NCBI GenBank assembly: GCA_018269055.1
Contig: JAFDVI010000031.1
Span: 1 to 64,000 of the forward strand
Length of the DNA stretch: 64,000 bases
Origin: Acidobacteriota bacterium
GTDB taxonomy: Bacteria; Acidobacteriota; Blastocatellia; RBC074
Direction of reading: 5' to 3'
In this document: positions 43,880 through 52,875 of the stretch, piece after piece
Layout: each line of letters starts with the position of its first letter
Position numbering within the stretch: position 1 is the stretch's first letter
Position numbers and translations under genes: made by a program
Notes under the pieces: generated by a model
What the model saw: only the letters and a program-made list of their open reading frames with translations
What the model was told of the DNA's origin: nothing
Database searches by the model: none

Positions 43880-46316
43880 ACATCAGTTTGACAGTGTTCG
43901 CCTTTTTGCCGTCCACCGTCAGCACCACGTCCACTTCGCCGCGTCCGGCCAAGCTCTTCGGTACAAGAACGTTTACTTGATCCAATCCCACAAAGCCCGG
44001 TGTTGGCCCGGCGTACATCGGATCGCCAAACACGCCGCCCAAATCCAGCGAAACCGCGCTCAGCGAAGTGCGATAGCGGAATCCGGTGCCATAAAAAATC
44101 AGGTACACCTGTTCTCCCGGAACCGTCAGGTCAATCGGTTTGGCCTTGAACGCGCCTGTGGCAGAGTCAAATTCGGCAACCTTTTCGTACACCTGTTGGC
44201 CATTGGCTTTGACGCGCAAAGCGTCTGCGGTCACAACGCCTTGCCCGTTGGAATTTGCCGTGAACAGCGCGGGAGCGACGGGGGCGATGTCCACAGTTCC
44301 CACCGAAGTGTGGCCGTCACCGCTATCAATCATCACCGTTGCTTTGCCCGCAGCCATTCCATCCGGCATCAGATAGTTGATCTGCCCCGGCGAAACGAAA
44401 AACAGTTGGGCATTGAGTTCTTTGCCCGCGGCATCGGTGATAGTCACGGTCGTTCCAGCCAACTCGGTTGGTAAAGGCTGCGATTGGGCAATCTTCAATT
44501 CCGTCGCCAGATCAATTCCGAACGCAGACACCAACGAAGTCGGAGCCAGAACATCGCCTTTGAAGCTGGCGGAGGAAACGTTGGCCACTGCGCCATAGAC
44601 CAGAAAGGGTTCGGGATTGGTTTCTTCGGCGTTGTTCGCTTTTGCGACCGTTATGTCATTTGCGCCTTCGTCCGTCAGGTCGCCAGCCGGAATTGTCGCC
44701 AGCAAGGTCGAACTGTTGATAAATGAAGTTGTGCGTTCTTCCCCATTCCAGCGGACTTTGCAGCCGTTGGTGAAATTTGCGCCTTTGACTGTCATTTGAA
44801 ACTCTTTGCCGCCTTTGGCGGCAAAGCCCGGACTGAGGTCAGTAATCCACATCGCCGCGACACCATTTGTGCCAACCTGACTGATCACAAAGCTTTTGCC
44901 AGCAATCGCAATCGTAGCAGTTCGCGCATTGCCGGAATTCGCCTGGACTTTCAATTTCACCGTGCCGTTCCCCGCCCCGATTGCGTCGCTGACAATCGAA
45001 ACAAATGAAAATCCGCTGCTGCTCTGCCACGCGCACGAATTGGATGCAGTCACATTGACGCTGACATCGCCGCCACCGATTCCAACCTGTGCGCTGCCCG
45101 GACTGATGGAAAACGTGCAATTGCTATTCGCCGCCTGATTGATCGTTGCGGATTTGTCGCCGACAGTGATTTTCGCTGTTCGCGCCGTGCTGGGATTCGG
45201 ATCGGTCGTGAAATTGATGGTGCCGGTACCGGTGCGTTGGCCCGGATTGATAATCTTCACCCACGAAGCATTGCTGGAAGGCGTCCATTGGCAGGAAGCA
45301 GAAGAAGCCGTCACAACAATTGAGCTGGAGCCGTTCCCTGATTGGAAGTTGAAGATCGAAGGACTGAGCGAGTAGGCACAACCTCCAGTTTGAGAAACGA
45401 CAAACTCCCAGGCGCTGACTTTAATGATCCCTGTGCGATCCGGTCCGGGATTGGGCGCGACTTGATAAGTGATTGGGCCGCTGCCGACCAGATTGCCGCC
45501 ACTGGTGATCGTGATCCAGTTGACCTGAGATGTGGCAACGCGTGGACAACTGGAGGTCGAAGCTGTCACATTGATTGCTCCGTTTCCGCCAGCAGCATCA
45601 AAATTCTTCGAAAATGGGCTGATTTGGTAATTGCATCCGCTGCCTTGAGTAACGGTAAAGGTCCCATTTCCCAGTGTGATTTTGCCAGTGCGAACCGGGC
45701 CAGGATTTGGAGCCACGGAATATCCGATGGGGCCACTTCCGTCGGCTTCGGCGCCACTGGTGATTGTCAACCAGCTTGCATTGGAAGTAGCACTACGCGG
45801 ACAGTAAATATACGACGCTGTAACCTGCGCGTATCCGAATCCGTTGCCATTCCCAAAATTCGCAGAATTTGGATCGAACGAATATGAACAAGTGGCTGTG
45901 CCCTGTGTAAGATTGAGAGTAAGCTTTTCGCCAGTTTCAAGCTGGTTGTAAATCACAAAAATGGACATCTGCATTGTCCGTTGGGGGCCAATGTTCGGGT
46001 ATACATTGACATGAAAACTGGTAGCAGTGTGATTTGTAACCTGAAGCCACTGTTGCGTAAACCGGGTTCCATACGAACAACCTGGTCCAAGAACAGTTAC
46101 GGTTACCTGAAAACTATCTCCCGCTCCGGGGCTAACACGAGATAACGGTGAAGCAGTTAAAATACATGGCGAAAAACTAACTTTGGCAGCAGGTTCCGGC
46201 ATACCAGTTGGCGTAGTGGGTTTGGCGTAGGCGGCGATTCCGAAACAGAACACGAAAAAGACTGCAAATAAAATGTTGGCAACTCCGGCTTGGCGAATGA
46301 TGTTAGGTGATTTCAA
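43872..46316 (-). CDS. Secreted protein with BACON-like domains and TIGR03437 C-terminus
   Basis: About 814 residues. A signal peptide (NILFAVFFVFCFGIAAYA) is followed by several BACON-like beta-sandwich units of about 85 residues (each with SASWLTITSG- or NASWVKIINP-like strands and a VNVTAS strand), then an IPT/TIG-like domain (GAVANVSSAS near its end) and a TIGR03437 domain of about 215 residues (QPLPTELAGTTVTITDAAGK to [19 protein letters not shown]). The start is taken at a TTG (46316) because AAGGAGAG lies 6 bases before it; the more upstream ATG (46340) lacks such a site and places the signal peptide late. The 21-base box lies 85 bases upstream. The role is probably surface adhesion or carbohydrate contact. 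Confidence 0.8.
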   Translation of the reverse strand: MKSPNIIRQAGVANILFAVFFVFCFGIAAYAKPTTPTGMPEPAAKVSFSPCILTASPLSRVSPGAGDSFQVTVTVLGPGCSYGTRFTQQWLQVTNHTATSFHVNVYPNIGPQRTMQMSIFVIYNQLETGEKLTLNLTQGTATCSYSFDPNSANFGNGNGFGYAQVTASYIYCPRSATSNASWLTITSGAEADGSGPIGYSVAPNPGPVRTGKITLGNGTFTVTQGSGCNYQISPFSKNFDAAGGNGAINVTASTSSCPRVATSQVNWITITSGGNLVGSGPITYQVAPNPGPDRTGIIKVSAWEFVVSQTGGCAYSLSPSIFNFQSGNGSSSIVVTASSASCQWTPSSNASWVKIINPGQRTGTGTINFTTDPNPSTARTAKITVGDKSATINQAANSNCTFSISPGSAQVGIGGGDVSVNVTASNSCAWQSSSGFSFVSIVSDAIGAGNGTVKLKVQANSGNARTATIAIAGKSFVISQVGTNGVAAMWITDLSPGFAAKGGKEFQMTVKGANFTNGCKVRWNGEERTTSFINSSTLLATIPAGDLTDEGANDITVAKANNAEETNPEPFLVYGAVANVSSASFKGDVLAPTSLVSAFGIDLATELKIAQSQPLPTELAGTTVTITDAAGKELNAQLFFVSPGQINYLMPDGMAAGKATVMIDSGDGHTSVGTVDIAPVAPALFTANSNGQGVVTADALRVKANGQQVYEKVAEFDSATGAFKAKPIDLTVPGEQVYLIFYGTGFRYRTSLSAVSLDLGGVFGDPMYAGPTPGFVGLDQVNVLVPKSLAGRGEVDVVLTVDGKKANTVKLMFK

Positions 46317-46400
46317 GGCTCTCTCCTTCTTCCAATGCAAATTGAAAACCGTGGCAATTGAGCGCCGCAGTGTCGGCTTCGACTTCAGCGCTTTTTGTTG

Positions 46401-46421
46401 CTCACCAGGACAGGCGAGAAA
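46401..46421 (-). promoter_or_regulatory. 21-base box ahead of the BACON/TIGR03437 gene
   Basis: On the minus strand it reads TTTCTCGCCTGTC, CTG, GTGAG and matches the box at 16511-16531 in 18 of 21 bases. It is 85 bases before the TTG start. A 15-base block that also occurs near the box at 48773 lies 40 bases further upstream. Confidence 0.6.
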
Positions 46422-46461
46422 ACCAATGCAGATTTGTCACAGCTTGAGGAATTTTCCGGTA

Positions 46462-46476
46462 ATGTTTTGGTGATGG
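46462..46476 (-). promoter_or_regulatory. 15-base block shared with the M23 gene upstream region
   Basis: The 15 bases (ATGTTTTGGTGATGG on the plus strand) are identical to 48834-48848. Both copies begin exactly 41 positions past the end of their 21-base boxes. It could be a regulator binding site or the upstream part of a promoter. Confidence 0.55.
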
Positions 46477-46519
46477 AATTGTGAGGTATGTTTCTGCTGC
46501 CAGCTCAACGATTTAGCAT

Positions 46520-46565
46520 AAAAAACGACCAGCCGATTCTTTGCGCATAGCGAAAAATCGGCTGG
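46520..46565 (-). terminator. Intrinsic terminator of the M23 gene
   Basis: Arms CCAGCCGATT (46529-46538) and complement (46556-46565); on the minus strand the hairpin is followed by TCGTTTTTT. It lies 35 bases after the stop at 46601. Confidence 0.85.
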
Positions 46566-46600
46566 CTTTTGTCTACATACTGTCTTGCGAATCGTTGGCG

Positions 46601-48679
46601 TTATTTCGTCCAGATTGCGGCAAAACGATCCGAATCGGAATAGCCCTGGATTCGGTACAGCCTGTACCCAAGTGCGCTGTAATCTTCAAATGCAGTTTGA
46701 TACTCCTGCGGAGTCAGGTTGTATTCCATCGCATACGTACCGGGAATTTTGCGCCAGATGCCGCCGTACAACCGTCCGCCATTGATTTCTTCCACATCAA
46801 TGTTGGTCTGCTTGTACCCCTGGGCTTTGAGCGCTGGCAGTAATGAGGTCAGCGTCAGCGAACTCAGGTAATGCACCTCATACGTGACCGGTTTCGGCGA
46901 ACTGACGAACACGCCCGTGTGGCGCACGCCGCTGTTGGTGTCATAAGCCACGTGCTCTTCGACCACCATCCCGCCGTTGGTTACGTGCTCATTCCATTTC
47001 TGCGCCCACTCGGCGTCGGTCAATCCGAAATGCGTGTAATAGCCTTCGCCATTGCGTTTTTTCCAGATGACATTGAATCGCGGGTTGCCGGAACCATCGC
47101 GCGTCACGGAGATTTCGCGTGGTCGCAAACCTTGCCCGTGATATTCGTCAAACCAGTATTGGAAATCCGAACCGGTCATATAAAACCTCGCTTTCCAGGC
47201 CGAAGGCAGATTTCTTTGGAATGAACCGGAAGCCAGCAGGTCGTTGCCATTTCGATGAATGCTGAGCGTCTGCAACGCGTAGCCCATTCCAGGATAGTAG
47301 CCGAAGTATTTCGACACGACGTTCGCCGGCACGTTGTGGAAATTCGAGTAAAACGGCGCGAACAATCGAACATACGGCGTATCATCCAACAGATCGTAGC
47401 AACCGCCGTTCGTGTCTGCTTCGGCATACACGCCGTAAGGATCAACCTGAACCCAATCATTCGGATTCGACGGGCGCGGATCGGGCACGGTGGTCATCAG
47501 ATGCAAGTGGTTATTCGCCGTCGCTTTGTTGGTCACATTGCCATTGTTGTCCAAGCCCCAGCCAGCGCCGCCGTAACCCGTGTTGCCGCTCCAGGCGATT
47601 TGCTGTCCCGCGTACACGGTATCGCCGACATCAACTTTAATGGTCTGGTTGTCGGTTCCCCAGTACAACGGATCGTGCGTGGCTTTATGCGCAAACTTAT
47701 AATACTTGTACTGGCGCGAGTAATTTCCATCGCTGTCTTTGGACGTGTCACCTGCGGGAACGGCTTTGGCCTTTGCCACGTCGTTCGTAAACCCATTGCG
47801 CAAATGCATGTACGTCGTGCGGTAACGATCCCCGTTGGGAGCCACGTGCTCAATTACGACGACGTTGCCCATCAGATCATCCCAGAGTTTTGAGACCACG
47901 GTTCCATCGGCAACGGAATACACGCCAAAACTCGCATCTACGCCTTCCTGTGCGTTGTCGCGCGAATAATCAATCGCGCCATGGAAGCTGCCGCCGTCAT
48001 ACAGCCAACCTCCACCCGGATAGACGTGGCTGTTTTTGTACGGCAAAAACATAGGCATGCTGGCGCGGACGGTCGCCGCAAAATTGCGCGCAGCCTGTTC
48101 GCGCTGAGCGTCCGTTCCCATCGTGAACACGTGGTATGGCTGGCGATAGCGAACATCGCGGCTGTTGAGTTGGTCGTTGATGGTGTAACTGCAACATCCG
48201 GAACTGGGAATCGTGACATCCGGGATGGTGCAAACATTCTGGCCATTGAAAATCACCGACAACGGATTGCCTGTCACGCTGAGTTGTTTTTGCGCCGCTT
48301 GACTGTCGTCGGCCTGGTTTTCCGACAAATCAATCGCCAGTTGATCGGCGACTGCTGCGCGACCGGCTGCGGAGTTCCAATGCAACGCTTCTGCGGTTTC
48401 CAGAAGCTGCGGCGGCACGGCACCGGCATTATTTGCCGCCAGGTCCTCTTCGATTCCGACATTCTCACCGCCGTCGCGAACGTGATTGTCCATCGCTGCG
48501 CGGTTGTACTTCGGCAGGTAGTGCAGTTCGGACGGATTTCCCTGCTCTTCTTCATTCACGCGCTCCGGCGCGCGACGACGCACATTTTGCGCTTGCAACG
48601 TGACCAAGTTTGAAAACACCACCAAAGCCGCCAGGAACATCACAAACATTCGTTTGAATTGCTGATTTTTCAATCTCAT
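46601..48679 (-). CDS. Secreted M23-type peptidase with BTRD1 repeats
   Basis: About 692 residues. A signal peptide (MFVMFLAALVVFSNLVTLQA) lies behind a basic start. Residues 210-430 are an M23 (LytM-type) peptidase, with HGAIDYSRD (first His and Asp), VEHVAPNGDRYRTTYMHL and the HLH of NNHLHLMTT as zinc ligands, so it is predicted active on peptidoglycan cross-bridges or Gly-rich peptides. Residues 465-692 are four units of the bacterial tandem repeat domain 1 type (EYHGQGLRPREISVTRDG, ARFNVIWKKR-like and GYRLYRIQGYSDSDRFAAIW patterns), as in polyglycine hydrolase-like proteins. The ATG at 48679 follows GGGAAGGAAAAT. It has its own 21-base box and terminator. Confidence 0.85.
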   Translation of the reverse strand: MRLKNQQFKRMFVMFLAALVVFSNLVTLQAQNVRRRAPERVNEEEQGNPSELHYLPKYNRAAMDNHVRDGGENVGIEEDLAANNAGAVPPQLLETAEALHWNSAAGRAAVADQLAIDLSENQADDSQAAQKQLSVTGNPLSVIFNGQNVCTIPDVTIPSSGCCSYTINDQLNSRDVRYRQPYHVFTMGTDAQREQAARNFAATVRASMPMFLPYKNSHVYPGGGWLYDGGSFHGAIDYSRDNAQEGVDASFGVYSVADGTVVSKLWDDLMGNVVVIEHVAPNGDRYRTTYMHLRNGFTNDVAKAKAVPAGDTSKDSDGNYSRQYKYYKFAHKATHDPLYWGTDNQTIKVDVGDTVYAGQQIAWSGNTGYGGAGWGLDNNGNVTNKATANNHLHLMTTVPDPRPSNPNDWVQVDPYGVYAEADTNGGCYDLLDDTPYVRLFAPFYSNFHNVPANVVSKYFGYYPGMGYALQTLSIHRNGNDLLASGSFQRNLPSAWKARFYMTGSDFQYWFDEYHGQGLRPREISVTRDGSGNPRFNVIWKKRNGEGYYTHFGLTDAEWAQKWNEHVTNGGMVVEEHVAYDTNSGVRHTGVFVSSPKPVTYEVHYLSSLTLTSLLPALKAQGYKQTNIDVEEINGGRLYGGIWRKIPGTYAMEYNLTPQEYQTAFEDYSALGYRLYRIQGYSDSDRFAAIWTK

Positions 48680-48772
48680 ATTTTCCTTCCCTATCTCCCT
48701 CTCGATCAAAACAAGTGATAAATACGGCAACAATCACAACTTCATCCACTTCGATGTTCGCGTTTATTGCCG

Positions 48773-48793
48773 CTCACTGACTGAAGCGGGAAA
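48773..48793 (-). promoter_or_regulatory. 21-base box ahead of the M23 gene
   Basis: On the minus strand it reads TTTCCCGCTT, six bases, GTGAG, followed by CGGCAATAAA. It is 94 bases before the ATG. The 15-base block at 48834-48848 lies 40 bases further upstream. Confidence 0.6.
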
Positions 48794-48833
48794 AGAGAGC
48801 GAAACCTCTCAATTCAAGAGTGATGTTTTGGCG

Positions 48834-48848
48834 ATGTTTTGGTGATGG
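48834..48848 (-). promoter_or_regulatory. 15-base block shared with the BACON/TIGR03437 upstream region
   Basis: Identical to 46462-46476. Here a partial second copy (GATGTTTTGGCGATG) directly adjoins it, at 48822-48836, so the site looks like a tandem binding site. Confidence 0.55.
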
Positions 48849-48914
48849 GATGATTAAACCGAGAAGCGGCTGAAAAATCTTACAGATAAGAATGAAAATT
48901 GTGGCAGCCTCGTC

Positions 48915-49295
48915 TCATCTGGCGGCCAGGTAACGTTCGATCATCTTCTTCAAATCGTCGAACTCAATCGGCTTGCTGACGTAATCGGTGCCGCCGCAGG
49001 CTTTGATGTCGTCTATGGTTTCCTGTTGGTCGTACCCTGTGACGAAGATGATTGGCAGGTCGTGGAATTCCGATTGTCTGCGCAATTCGCGCGTGGCTTG
49101 CATCCCGTCAAGAATGGGCAAGGACAAATCCATCAACACCAGGTCGGGCCGTTCCTGCCGAACACAATTCACAACTTCGTTGCCGTCACAGGCTTCGCTG
49201 ACGGCAAACTTGCTCAGCTTCAGCATCAGCTTCAGAGCAGTTCGCTGTTCATCGTCATCTTCGGCGATCAAAATTCGAGGGAGCTGGTCTGTCAT
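48915..49295 (-). CDS. Single-domain response regulator (receiver only)
   Basis: The 126-residue protein is a CheY-like receiver: acidic pocket ILIAEDDDEQ, phospho-acceptor Asp in LVLMDLSLPILDG, Thr in IIFVTGYDQQE and the conserved Lys in YVSKPIEF. It has no output domain, so it probably acts by protein contact or as a phosphorelay step. The ATG at 49295 is the first with the MTDQLPRILIAEDD start; the frame is open further up but would overlap the preceding gene. No histidine kinase is adjacent. Confidence 0.88.
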   Translation of the reverse strand: MTDQLPRILIAEDDDEQRTALKLMLKLSKFAVSEACDGNEVVNCVRQERPDLVLMDLSLPILDGMQATRELRRQSEFHDLPIIFVTGYDQQETIDDIKACGGTDYVSKPIEFDDLKKMIERYLAAR

Positions 49296-49356
49296 AATCG
49301 GGATGATTTTCTTCAGTGATAAAAGTTCATAGCGCGCGAAGAGAAATCCATTGTAG

Positions 49357-50589
49357 CTATCGGCGCTTTGGCGCTGCAAACTGATTCGGGGTTGCCCACC
49401 AGATTCTGGCCATTAACAAATCGCCGTGAAAGTTCGCCGGGATCACTTCGCCCGCCAGGATCAGCGATTGTTCACGGTTGAGCATCATCGTGTGGAAATT
49501 GCCATAGTGAGGAACCAGCGTTGGCGCATTGATGCCGTCGCCAATCAGCGGAAACACGACTCGTTCGGTTGACCGAACCAGACGCATTGTTTTTTGATCC
49601 ACCAAAGCCATATACAACGGCGCGCGCCAACGCATCACATTCGCGTTTTCCGTCGCCTTGCGCATGTAAACCAAATACAGCGCATCCGAATGTTTCAACC
49701 AATGTTGCTGCGTGGTGGACATCTCCAGCGGCTCGCCGTTGTCCCAACTCCAGGCTTGTGGTTCCGCCCAGGTCAGCCCGTCGCTGGAAACTGCGACATA
49801 ACCGCGACCATCTTCGGCGCGAATGGTCAGATAAAACTTGTCGCCGAATTGCACAATCGAAGGTTCCAGCAACCCGCGCTTGGTCGTGTTGCGAAGCTCA
49901 TTGCCCAGGCGTTGGATTTTCAGTACGCGTCCATCAAACGAACAAAGCGCAACTGCAACGGAATAATCCGTGCGGCCAACCGGCGCAAATGACATCGGCA
50001 ACAGAATATCTCCGTTTTCCAGATTCACTCGCTCCGCACACCCAGCGGTATAAATCCGACTGCCGCGCGAGTCGTCCCAAACCAACTTCTGCGGCTTAGA
50101 CCAATTGCCGCCCGCATCACGAACCACATATACCGGATTGCGTTGCGGCTGTTCAGGAAAGTATTTGCCTTCGCGGTAAAAAATGGTGTGGCCGATGGCC
50201 AGTACTGTTTTGGTTTTGGCGTGATATTCCGGTGCGACATCGCAAACGGCCAACTCCGTTCCATCTTCAAGCTTGCGCCGGCCCCAGCCAGGAACGTCGC
50301 GAATCTCGCTCCAGGTTTTGCCCAGATCAGCAGATTCCCGCCATTTGACCGGCCCGTAATAATCCGAGCCGCCGATTTCCTGCAGCGTCATCAAAATTTT
50401 CGCGCCCTTTGGAGAAGGCACAACCGTCGTACGCGGCAAAAACCAGGTGATTTGGTCGTCGCTCCATTTGTGCAGCATGACGCGCGCAATGGATTTGGCG
50501 ACATCACGGGAGCTTTGATTGGCCAAGAGGAAAGGTCGAGCGACAAAACAGCCCAGAATGATGAAACAGAAAGCAATCCATCGAGGCAT
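49357..50589 (-). CDS. Exported sialidase-fold (BNR-type) hydrolase-like protein
   Basis: About 410 residues with a signal peptide (WIAFCFIILGCFVARPFLLA). Asp-box-like repeats are visible (SADLGKTWSEIRD, RDAGGNWSKPQKL, SSDGLTWAEPQAWS), typical of six-bladed sialidase-type propellers, and the FRIP-like Arg and other catalytic residues are not certain. It could be an exo-alpha-sialidase or another glycoside-binding propeller. It is the last gene of the minus-strand run XisH-XisI-sialidase, 23 bases after the XisI stop. The start ATG 50589 is chosen because the signal peptide begins there. Confidence 0.65.
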   Translation of the reverse strand: MPRWIAFCFIILGCFVARPFLLANQSSRDVAKSIARVMLHKWSDDQITWFLPRTTVVPSPKGAKILMTLQEIGGSDYYGPVKWRESADLGKTWSEIRDVPGWGRRKLEDGTELAVCDVAPEYHAKTKTVLAIGHTIFYREGKYFPEQPQRNPVYVVRDAGGNWSKPQKLVWDDSRGSRIYTAGCAERVNLENGDILLPMSFAPVGRTDYSVAVALCSFDGRVLKIQRLGNELRNTTKRGLLEPSIVQFGDKFYLTIRAEDGRGYVAVSSDGLTWAEPQAWSWDNGEPLEMSTTQQHWLKHSDALYLVYMRKATENANVMRWRAPLYMALVDQKTMRLVRSTERVVFPLIGDGINAPTLVPHYGNFHTMMLNREQSLILAGEVIPANFHGDLLMARIWWATPNQFAAPKRR

Positions 50590-50611
50590 AAAGGTGCAGG
50601 CTCCAACCCAA

Positions 50612-50947
50612 TTAAGCGACGGCAAATTCCGTCAATTTGCGCCGTTCAGGGCGATAAAATCCTAAGACAATGTCTTCTTTGGGAATCCCGGCATCCAGCA
50701 ATTCTTGAGTAATTCCATTTTCCGTTTCATCCACTTCTACCCAAATTTTTTCATTGAGAAGGTGAAGATGGAGAACAACCGCATGAACACGCCCAGTCGG
50801 GTCCCAGCCCATATCCACAACCATATAGTTGTCGTTGTTTTCATCAAACACTGGAGAAGTAACAACCTGTCCTATGCTTGGCGTTTGCGCAGCGTGGCGA
50901 CCTAAAACAGCCTTGATGATTTTTCGGTAATTGTTCAGTTTATCCAT
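50612..50947 (-). CDS. xisI: XisI family protein
   Basis: The 111-residue protein carries the XisI pattern: LNNYRKIIKAVLGRHA at the start, YMVVDMGWDPTGRVHAVVLH, LNEKIWVEVDETENGI and the ending LLDAGIPKEDIVLGFYRPER. XisI was named for fdxN-element excision in heterocystous cyanobacteria, but most copies occur far from any such element. The gene overlaps xisH by 13 bases, the normal tight pairing. Its true role is unsettled; many see XisH/XisI as a toxin-antitoxin-like or defence pair. No excision element is seen here. Confidence 0.9.
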   Translation of the reverse strand: MDKLNNYRKIIKAVLGRHAAQTPSIGQVVTSPVFDENNDNYMVVDMGWDPTGRVHAVVLHLHLLNEKIWVEVDETENGITQELLDAGIPKEDIVLGFYRPERRKLTEFAVA

Positions 50948-51348
50948 TGGACAACTTCCTCAATTTCAGGGCTGAAAACCAGTATGGAAATTTGGTGATC
51001 AGCAACAATATCCTGCACCGCCGATTTTAAGAAAAAATCCTGCCAAATGTCCAAGGCAATTGCCAGGAACAACTCCCTTTCTGGACTCAATCGTTTCAAA
51101 AAGGTTCGGTAAATTCCATATTGCCCAACAGCTCTTTCCAGCTCTGTCATCGGCGATGGCGTTCCGAAGACCTTGATTTCAACAACAATTTTTCGCTCGC
51201 CTTTTTGAGCAGCCATCGGCTTTTCAGCGGCAAGATCGGCATAAGCTCTTGTGCCTTTATACAAGATATAAAAAGGGTCATCAGTGATCGTCCATCCATC
51301 TTTGACCAACGCCCTTTTTACTTCCTGATGATATGCATCCTGAACCAT
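50935..51348 (-). CDS. xisH: XisH family protein (PD-(D/E)XK-like fold)
   Basis: The 137-residue protein matches XisH: MVQDAYHQEVKRALVKDGWT, ADLAAEKPMAA, then KIVVEIKVFGTPSPMTELE and AVGQYGIYRTFLKRL. The Asp before LAAEK, the Glu and Lys in VEIKVF form a PD-(D/E)XK-like nuclease set, so it may be a nuclease with XisI as partner. AAGGGACACGG precedes ATG 51348. It is 16 bases from the stop of the DUF1501 gene upstream, so the pair has been inserted into, or joined to, the DUF1501/DUF1553 operon. Confidence 0.9.
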   Translation of the reverse strand: MVQDAYHQEVKRALVKDGWTITDDPFYILYKGTRAYADLAAEKPMAAQKGERKIVVEIKVFGTPSPMTELERAVGQYGIYRTFLKRLSPERELFLAIALDIWQDFFLKSAVQDIVADHQISILVFSPEIEEVVQWIN

Positions 51349-51363
51349 GCCGTGTCCCTTTCA

Positions 51364-52836
51364 TTACGCCAACACCTTTTCGACCAATTCTCCGTGAACA
51401 TCCGTCAACCGAAAATCGCGTCCCTGGAACCGGTATGTCAGGCGTTTATGATCAATGCCCAGCAGATGCAGAATCGTCGCTTGCAGGTCATATACCGCTA
51501 CCGGATCACTGACGACGTTGTAACTGTAATCGTCGGTTTCACCCAGGCTGAAGCCTTTTTTGACGCCGCCGCCCGCCAACCACATGGCAAAGTTTCGCGG
51601 GTGGTGATCGCGTCCGTAATTCGCGTCGGTCAATTTGCCCTGGCAATACACCGTGCGTCCGAATTCCCCGCCCCAGACAATCAAGGTGTCTTCCAGCAAG
51701 CCGCGTTGTTTCAAATCCGCAACCAACGCTGCCGTCGGTTGATCGGTTCCGCCGCATTGCAGCGCCAGATCGCGCGGCAAATCGTTATGCTGATCCCATC
51801 CGCGATGATAAAGCTGAATGAAACGCACGCCGCGTTCGGCCAATCGTCGCGCCAGCAAACAATTCGCCGCGTAAGTTCCAGGCCTGCGCGATTCGGGGCC
51901 GTACATTTCAAACGTGCCGTCCGGTTCTTTCGACAAGTCCATCAAATCGGGCACGCTGGTTTGCATGCGATAGGCCATTTCGTATTGCGTGATACGCGTT
52001 TCGATTTCGGGGTCGCCGTAATCCTCGTGCTTCATCTGGTTGAGTTTGGCGACGGCATCCAGCATCTGGCGGCGCGAAGTTTTGTTCACGCCCGGAGGAT
52101 CTTCCAAATACAGCACTGGCATGGCTCCGCCGCGAAGTCGCACGCCTTGGTAACTTGATGGCAGAAAGCCGCTCGACCACAAGCGCGAAAACAACGGCTG
52201 GTCGGTGTTCAGCGCGTGCGCCGTCGAAAGCAGCACGATGTATGCCGGAAGGTTTTGATTTTCGCTGCCCAAACCGTAACTCACCCACGAACCGAAACTC
52301 GGTCGGCCCGGCTGTTGAAATCCGGTTTGAATAAACGTGATCGCCGGGTCGTGGTTGATGGCGTCGGTGTGCATGGATTTGATGATCGTCAGTTCATCCA
52401 CGACTTTGGCGGTGTGCGGCAACAATTCGCTGACCCAGGTTCCGGATTTGCCGTGTTGCGAAAACTTGAACAACGATTTGACGCAGGGAAACGCGCTTTG
52501 GCCGCTGGTCATGCCAGTGATGCGTTGCCCGTGGCGAATCGAATCGGGTAATTCGGTTCCGTGCAGCTTTTCCAGCGACGGTTTGTAATCAAAGGTTTCA
52601 ATTTGCGAAGGCCCGCCCGATTGATGCAGAAAAATTACGCGCTTCACCTTCGGCGCAAAATGCGGCAAACCCGTCAACCCGCCGGTTTTTGGATCGCGCT
52701 CTTCGCCCAGCACCGGCGAAGCCAGTCCTTCCTGTTTCAATAGGGAAGCCAGCGCCGCAATGCCAATGCCTTTTGCGCCCAGCCCGAATAGTTGGCGACG
52801 CGTCAAGTGTTGTTCAAATTGCTGCTTCAAATTCAT
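51364..52836 (-). CDS. DUF1501 family sulfatase-like protein, Tat-exported
   Basis: 490 residues. The N-terminus has a Tat-type signal ([20 protein letters not shown]). DUF1501 motifs follow: [55 protein letters not shown] and [15 protein letters not shown], then [17 protein letters not shown]. The family belongs to the alkaline-phosphatase superfamily and is abundant in Planctomycetes and Acidobacteriota, almost always next to a DUF1553/DUF1549 gene, as here (with a cysteine synthase gene in between). Its biochemical role is unproven; sulfated-polymer breakdown has been suggested. The gene is complete. Confidence 0.92.
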   Translation of the reverse strand: MNLKQQFEQHLTRRQLFGLGAKGIGIAALASLLKQEGLASPVLGEERDPKTGGLTGLPHFAPKVKRVIFLHQSGGPSQIETFDYKPSLEKLHGTELPDSIRHGQRITGMTSGQSAFPCVKSLFKFSQHGKSGTWVSELLPHTAKVVDELTIIKSMHTDAINHDPAITFIQTGFQQPGRPSFGSWVSYGLGSENQNLPAYIVLLSTAHALNTDQPLFSRLWSSGFLPSSYQGVRLRGGAMPVLYLEDPPGVNKTSRRQMLDAVAKLNQMKHEDYGDPEIETRITQYEMAYRMQTSVPDLMDLSKEPDGTFEMYGPESRRPGTYAANCLLARRLAERGVRFIQLYHRGWDQHNDLPRDLALQCGGTDQPTAALVADLKQRGLLEDTLIVWGGEFGRTVYCQGKLTDANYGRDHHPRNFAMWLAGGGVKKGFSLGETDDYSYNVVSDPVAVYDLQATILHLLGIDHKRLTYRFQGRDFRLTDVHGELVEKVLA

Positions 52837-52875
52837 TTCAGTTGCTCCAACTTCAAAATCTGCATTGCCTGCAGG

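Noticed and set aside
50612-51348. An fdxN-type excision element
   Set aside because: Neither a recombinase (XisF-like) nor an interrupted nif gene is present; only the XisH/XisI families are shared.
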